A DNA stretch of 11,567 nt from Oscillospiraceae bacterium (GTDB lineage: Bacteria > Bacillota_A > Clostridia > Oscillospirales > CAG-272): the NCBI GenBank assembly GCA_015063335.1, contig SVUH01000039.1, positions 1 to 11,567 on the forward strand, read 5' to 3'. Made by a program: the position numbers and the translations under genes. Each line of letters opens with the position of its first letter. Position 1 is the stretch's first letter. This document shows, in pieces, positions 7,084 to 11,567 of this stretch. The notes beneath the pieces were generated by a model. It ran no database searches. It saw only the letters and a program-made list of their open reading frames with translations, and had not been told where the DNA came from.

Positions 7084-10000
7084 ATGAGCAGAGAACAGAA
7101 CATTGACGATATTTTACAGCTTCTTAAGGATTCCTATTCAGGCGAGTCCTCAGAAGAATCGGTCGTTAATATTGAGGCTTCAGATCAAAGTATATCAAAC
7201 GAGGCTTTACAGGAGCAGCTAAAAAATCAATACATAAGCACGTCCGACTCGTATGAATCTGAAAAAGCAGATAGCGCTGACGGTTATTTTATTGACGATG
7301 ATTTTCTTGCAGAGGCAGTCTTGGCGGAAGCGCTTGATGCTGAGCAGCTCACCGAAGACACAGAGGTGTTTGAGTCCGAAGACTCTCACGACTCAGTAGG
7401 CGTTATTCTTGAGGAAATTGACAGTCAGACGACACGCGCCTTCGAATTTTTACAAAAGTCGCTCAACGAAGCGACGGAAGACGAAGAAGAAATCTATGAA
7501 GATGATTTTCCCGAGGATAACGTCGATGAGCTTATAGCGGCTATGTCACCAATACCCGAAGATGAATTTAATAATGACGAGCTGCTTGACGAGGCAGTCG
7601 AAGTTGAGGCGTTTTTTGACGAGATCTTATCTGATGTTGAGAACACCTTCGATGTGAAAGAGCTTTTTGAAGAAAATGTAGGAAATGAAGTAAATGAAGA
7701 ACATGAAGAAGATGTTGAGAATTTCATTTTCTCTGAGGAGTCTCTGATCGAAGAGATCGCCTTGGAGCTCGAAACTCCGGAATTTGATGAGCAGGAGCAA
7801 ATTTACGCGGATAAAAGTCTTGATGACGAAATATTCGTTGACGAAGACGCGACCGTTGAATTTTCAAGCGAGGACGAGGAAAGCGTAGAAGTTGCTGCTG
7901 ATATTGCTCCTGTCGTGGAAGAAAAAGCAGAAAAGCATGAAACGTTCCTGGCTTCCATGAGAAAAACGGGAATTGATTTCACAACGGACGAAATATACAA
8001 CTCGACCGTTGAAAAATCTCACACCAAAGAAGAACCCGTTACGGACGAACAAGCAGATATACTGAACACCATCAACGATCAAGAAAAATTTGAAGAGGCA
8101 CCCATAACAGCTGACGAGGAGCTTGACCTCTCAACAATAAACATTATGATGCAGTTCTGCGAGAAGCAGGAGCTCGAAAAGACGATCGGTGACAAAAAGG
8201 TAGACGGATTCTTAAAGGCTGAAGATCTAACTGCAAACGAAGGGGAAGTGTTTAGGGAATTTGACGATAAAGAATACGCTGACGCTTCCCAGAACGACGA
8301 GATTCTCGCGAAATACAAGAAGAATCACAAAAGTGCGCTTCTTTCGATGCTTGGATGCATAGCGATCGCGGCACTTGCGTTTGTATACGAGCTTCTTCCT
8401 TTGTTTGACGTAGAGCTTTCCGGAATACTCAGTTACGTTGAATATCCCGCGGTATATGCTTTACTTGGATTACAGTTCGTGGCGTTTGCGGCGGCTATAT
8501 GCTACAAAAAGCTTTGGAACGGAATGAAGAGAGCGTTTTCGCTCACTCCGAACACATATTCGATAATTGCTATAATATTAGGGCTTACGGCGATTTATGA
8601 TACGGTAGTCGTTATAATACTCAGCGTTGCAGGCGATGCCTTGCCTTCGATGTATAACGCAACGGCAGTAATTATAACCGCACTTCTTGCATCTGCCGAG
8701 TATCTTACGGTAGTTCTTGAAATGAAGGCATTTGAGGTGTATTCCTCGGATGCAAAGAAATATACGGCTATAAAGGAAGCGCGCCGTGGCGTTATTGGCT
8801 CAAAGATGTACGACGGAGGACTTGAGGAGGATAAGGCGGTCTATTCCATAAAGAGCGTTGATTTTCCGAACGGATTTTTCAGAAGCATAAAAGCTAAGCA
8901 TTCCAAAAACAAGCTTCTTACGGTTCTTATTATACCTGTTCTCGTGATAGGAATAATTGCCTCTGTGGTGTCCGCAATTCTCGGTTCGTCCGCATATGCA
9001 TCAAGTGCCGCATTTATCGTATGCGTTTACGCAATTTTGCCCGTTGTATTAATATTTACAGAGATATTACCTTATACAGTAGCAATGATTAAGCTTTCTA
9101 AGAGAGGAAGCGCATTTGCAGGCATAGAAGCAGTCAAGAAATATGATAACTGTAACGTATTCGTATTTAACGATTTGCACATGTTCAAAAAGTGTAAGAC
9201 CGAGGACGTTGGTATTGCAATATACGATACTTCCGTCGGATACTTGGTCCTTGGCTGTATAGACGCACTGTATTCAAAGATCGGCGGACCTCTTTCGGGA
9301 ATGAAAATGAATCTTCCCGACGTATTTAAATTCCAAAACGTTTCGATCAAGCGAATTACCAAAAACGGAATAGAAGCCATTATAGACAAGAAACACACTC
9401 TTGTTGTGGGAGAGGCTGCATTCTTGCAACGCTACGGTCTTAATTTTCCGCCCAACGAAAAGGATAACGGCAGGTCCACGCTATGCGTCTCGCTTAACGG
9501 AAAAATAAGCGCAAAGCTCAGCGTGAAATATGAAGCAGAGCCTGTGTTTGAGATGCTTGTCGAAAGACTGAATGCGGATGGTATCTCCTCTGCTATTGAG
9601 ACCTACGATCCGCTTATAAACAGCTCGATGGTCGCTTCTGCAAGAACTCTTGGCGACTCGCCCATTAGTGTTGTACATAAGAATTCCGAGGACTTTAAAA
9701 CAGAAAGCAGCAACCGTTACAGAAGTGAGGCGGACGGCGTCATTTCTTGTGGCTCGCGTCTTAAGCTGGCGGAACTTATCGTGTGGATAAAGAAGCTCTC
9801 GAGGCTTAACGGAATAACACAAAAAATTGCTATCGCGTTTTCTTCATTAGGAGCTGTATTGGCAGCCTTGATATTAGTGTTTGGTATTACGGAATACGTA
9901 AATCAGCTCTATATACTTTTCTATTTGCTTGCGGAAGCGATAACGATGCTTATCCTGACCTTTGCTTTGCTGCCGACATCGAAATATTTTACGGTTGACG

Positions 10001-10119
10001 CACTTTACCGAGAGCTTGAGAAAAACAACACAAGGCTTTTAGAAAAGCAGCAGAAGGAAGCACAGCGACAGCTAAAAAAGTCCAAAAAACCAAAGAAACC
10101 GAGTGAAATTAATGAATAA
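7084..10119 (+). CDS. Membrane protein resembling a catalytically dead P-type ATPase with a long acidic N-terminus
   Basis: An intact 1011-residue protein. Residues 1 to about 410 are extremely acidic and low in Lys/Arg, probably disordered and cytoplasmic. About eight membrane segments follow near 418-439, 453-473, 493-516, 522-543, 611-635, 640-668, 914-935 and 942-964, then a basic tail (EKQQKEAQRQLKKSKKPKK). The order and spacing match a P1-type ATPase. A short actuator-like loop (about 545-610) lacks TGES. LSKRGSAFAGIEAVKKY leads into VFVFNDLHMF, where DKTGT should be (Asn696 replaces the phosphorylated Asp). KNGIEAIIDKKHTLVVGEAA resembles an N-domain, and TYDP (840-843) sits in place of TGDN. 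The GDGxxND hinge is missing. I infer a pseudoenzyme without ATP-driven transport; its function is unknown. GGAGG lies four bases before the ATG, 14 bases after rlmB. The 3' end overlaps the radical SAM gene by 8 bases, so the genes are probably co-transcribed. Confidence 0.8.
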   Translation: MSREQNIDDILQLLKDSYSGESSEESVVNIEASDQSISNEALQEQLKNQYISTSDSYESEKADSADGYFIDDDFLAEAVLAEALDAEQLTEDTEVFESEDSHDSVGVILEEIDSQTTRAFEFLQKSLNEATEDEEEIYEDDFPEDNVDELIAAMSPIPEDEFNNDELLDEAVEVEAFFDEILSDVENTFDVKELFEENVGNEVNEEHEEDVENFIFSEESLIEEIALELETPEFDEQEQIYADKSLDDEIFVDEDATVEFSSEDEESVEVAADIAPVVEEKAEKHETFLASMRKTGIDFTTDEIYNSTVEKSHTKEEPVTDEQADILNTINDQEKFEEAPITADEELDLSTINIMMQFCEKQELEKTIGDKKVDGFLKAEDLTANEGEVFREFDDKEYADASQNDEILAKYKKNHKSALLSMLGCIAIAALAFVYELLPLFDVELSGILSYVEYPAVYALLGLQFVAFAAAICYKKLWNGMKRAFSLTPNTYSIIAIILGLTAIYDTVVVIILSVAGDALPSMYNATAVIITALLASAEYLTVVLEMKAFEVYSSDAKKYTAIKEARRGVIGSKMYDGGLEEDKAVYSIKSVDFPNGFFRSIKAKHSKNKLLTVLIIPVLVIGIIASVVSAILGSSAYASSAAFIVCVYAILPVVLIFTEILPYTVAMIKLSKRGSAFAGIEAVKKYDNCNVFVFNDLHMFKKCKTEDVGIAIYDTSVGYLVLGCIDALYSKIGGPLSGMKMNLPDVFKFQNVSIKRITKNGIEAIIDKKHTLVVGEAAFLQRYGLNFPPNEKDNGRSTLCVSLNGKISAKLSVKYEAEPVFEMLVERLNADGISSAIETYDPLINSSMVASARTLGDSPISVVHKNSEDFKTESSNRYRSEADGVISCGSRLKLAELIVWIKKLSRLNGITQKIAIAFSSLGAVLAALILVFGITEYVNQLYILFYLLAEAITMLILTFALLPTSKYFTVDALYRELEKNNTRLLEKQQKEAQRQLKKSKKPKKPSEINE

Positions 10120-11567
10120 TCAGATCAGTACAATTTTAAAATCAGTATCAAAGCCCGGAAGATATTCGGGCGGAGAATACGGCCAGATCATAAAAGATAA
10201 AGAAAAAGTAAAAGCGCGTTTTGCCTTTTGCTTTCCTGATACTTACGAAATAGGAATGTCCAATCTTGGCATGAGAATACTTTATGGTGTTCTCAACCAA
10301 GAGGAGGACGTTTGGTGTGAAAGAGTCTATGATCCTTGGCTTGACATGCAGGAGAAGATGGTAGAGCATGACATTCCGCTGACTGCGTGTGAGAGCGGAG
10401 ATCCTATCTCTGAGTTTGACATGATAGGCTTTACGCTTCAGTACGAAATGAGCTATACGAACGTCTTGAACATGTTAAAGCTTGCTAAGCTTCCGCTCTA
10501 TGCAAAGGACAGAGATGATTCAATGCCTATAATCATCGGCGGCGGACCTTGCGCGTATAATGCAGAACCGGTTGCAGACTTTTTCGATCTTTTTAACACA
10601 GGCGAGGGCGAGGAAATGCTTCCCGAGCTTTGCCGTCTTTACATAAAAATGAAGGACGAGGGAAGATACACCAAAGCAGAGTATCTCCACGAGGCAGCTA
10701 AAACCATAAAGGGAATTTACGTACCCTCACTCTATGAGGTTACGTATAATGATGACGGTACTGTAAAGGCGTACACCCCGAAATACGACGATATACCCAC
10801 GAAAATTCAGAAGCGAATTATGACGGATATGGATAGTTCGTATTTTCCCGACAAGGTGGTTATGCCGTATATCGAAACTGTTCACGACAGAGTTATGCTT
10901 GAGGTGTTCAGAGGCTGTATACGAGGTTGCCGCTTCTGTCAGGCGGGAATTATTTACCGTCCTGTCAGAGAAAAATCCCCCGAGGTCCTCAACGAGCAGG
11001 CGAAGTGCCTTTACGAGGCTACGGGATACGACGAAATTTCTCTTACCTCACTTTCAATAAGCGATTATACAGAGCTTCCCGAGCTTACCGATATGCTTCT
11101 TGAATGGACGAATGATAATATGGTAAGTCTATCGCTCCCGTCCTTGCGTGTAGATAGCTTCACAAAGGAGCTTATGGACAAAATTGCGTCTGTACGCTCG
11201 TCGTCGCTCACGTTTGCGCCCGAAGCGGGAACACAAAGACTGCGCGACGTAATAAATAAAAACGTTCGCGAGGAGGACCTTATGCGCGCCGTGAACGTTG
11301 CGTTTGAGGCTGGTAAAAACACAGTAAAGCTCTACTTTATGTCAGGACTTCCGACGGAAACTTACGACGACTTAAAGGGTATTGCCGAGCTTGCTTCTCA
11401 CGTTATAGACGAGTATTACCGTTGCCCGAACAGAAACCGTGCAAAGAAGCCGCAGGTTACTATCAGCGTTTCCTGCTTTATCCCCAAGCCCTTTACGCCG
11501 TTCCAATGGGAGGCGCAGGATACTATGGAAATGCTTGCTGAAAAGCAGGAGTACCTTGGTTCGCAGA
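10112..11567 (+). CDS. TIGR03960-like radical SAM protein (partial, right edge)
   Basis: The frame is open from ATG 10112 to the window end (485 codons, no stop). The N-terminus KPGRYSGGEYGQI, then FCFPDTYEIGMSNLGMRILY and the IGGGP turn (142-146), is typical of the family's B12-binding-like domain, about residues 15-190. The radical SAM core follows: EVFRGCIRGCRFCQAG holds the cluster-binding Cys269, Cys273 and Cys276 (CX3CX2C), and PEAGTQR is at 370-376. The protein should bind a 4Fe-4S cluster and S-adenosylmethionine; its substrate is unknown. Family members often sit before a TIGR03936 partner, RNase G and the rplU-rpmA ribosomal genes, so these are expected to the right. The start overlaps the preceding stop by 8 bases, with only a weak GAGTGA in front, so translation is probably coupled. 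The C-terminus is missing from the window. Confidence 0.93.
   Translation, partial: MNNQISTILKSVSKPGRYSGGEYGQIIKDKEKVKARFAFCFPDTYEIGMSNLGMRILYGVLNQEEDVWCERVYDPWLDMQEKMVEHDIPLTACESGDPISEFDMIGFTLQYEMSYTNVLNMLKLAKLPLYAKDRDDSMPIIIGGGPCAYNAEPVADFFDLFNTGEGEEMLPELCRLYIKMKDEGRYTKAEYLHEAAKTIKGIYVPSLYEVTYNDDGTVKAYTPKYDDIPTKIQKRIMTDMDSSYFPDKVVMPYIETVHDRVMLEVFRGCIRGCRFCQAGIIYRPVREKSPEVLNEQAKCLYEATGYDEISLTSLSISDYTELPELTDMLLEWTNDNMVSLSLPSLRVDSFTKELMDKIASVRSSSLTFAPEAGTQRLRDVINKNVREEDLMRAVNVAFEAGKNTVKLYFMSGLPTETYDDLKGIAELASHVIDEYYRCPNRNRAKKPQVTISVSCFIPKPFTPFQWEAQDTMEMLAEKQEYLGSQ

Noticed and set aside
7494..8318. Several serine-rich minus-strand open frames opposite the acidic domain
   Set aside because: They are mirror images of the Glu/Asp-rich codons (GAA/GAG/GAC read as TTC/CTC/GTC and shifted TCT/TCA), with no start signals.
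7084..10119. Reading the 1011-codon gene as a decaying pseudogene of a P-type pump
   Set aside because: There is no frameshift or internal stop over 3 kb, the membrane segments and N-domain remain well formed, and the gene is tightly packed in an operon. A selected pseudoenzyme fits better.

Overview
The window looks like a chromosomal segment of an anaerobic Firmicute, most likely class Clostridia. The grounds are moderate GC, strong GGAGG-type ribosome binding sites, near-consensus sigma-A promoters with extended -10 boxes, a tRNA gene with encoded CCA, a SpoVB-type flippase, and a CX3CX2C radical SAM protein of the TIGR03960 type. No phage, transposase, integrase or CRISPR array is visible. 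The genus cannot be read from the sequence.

Layout. (1) Positions 1-2569, minus strand: a two-gene operon for a heterodimeric ABC exporter. It has its own promoter and a TTG start, and the two genes overlap by one base. The first subunit (781-2502) is complete and carries the substitutions of a degenerate nucleotide site. The second (1-781) runs off the left edge. (2) Positions 2589-2870: a divergent tRNA-Val(GAC) gene with a strong promoter and a 15-bp terminator hairpin. About 120 bases follow that hold nested inverted repeats forming a possible three-way junction, plus a near copy of the tRNA 3' half. (3) Positions 2871-4439, minus strand: a SpoVB/MurJ-like multi-spanning flippase converging on the tRNA. 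(4) Positions 4440-6146: a divergent intergenic region with two small palindromes and a consensus promoter driving guaB (IMP dehydrogenase), which ends at its own terminator. (5) Positions 6182-11567, plus strand: a new transcription unit of rlmB (23S rRNA 2'-O-methyltransferase), a 1011-residue membrane protein, and the start of a TIGR03960-like radical SAM protein overlapping it by 8 bases and cut by the right edge.

The most notable gene is the 1011-residue protein (7084-10119). Its C-terminal 600 residues follow the plan of a P-type ATPase: paired membrane segments, a recognisable N-domain, the phosphorylation-site context, the lead-in to the TGD motif, and a last membrane pair. But the phosphorylated Asp of DKTGT is replaced, the hinge GDGxxND is missing, the TGES actuator loop is missing, and a very acidic, probably disordered tail of about 400 residues is attached in front. 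The intact reading frame argues for a selected pseudoenzyme rather than a decaying pseudogene. It sits between an rRNA methyltransferase and a radical SAM gene that in many Firmicutes leads into RNase G and ribosomal-protein genes.
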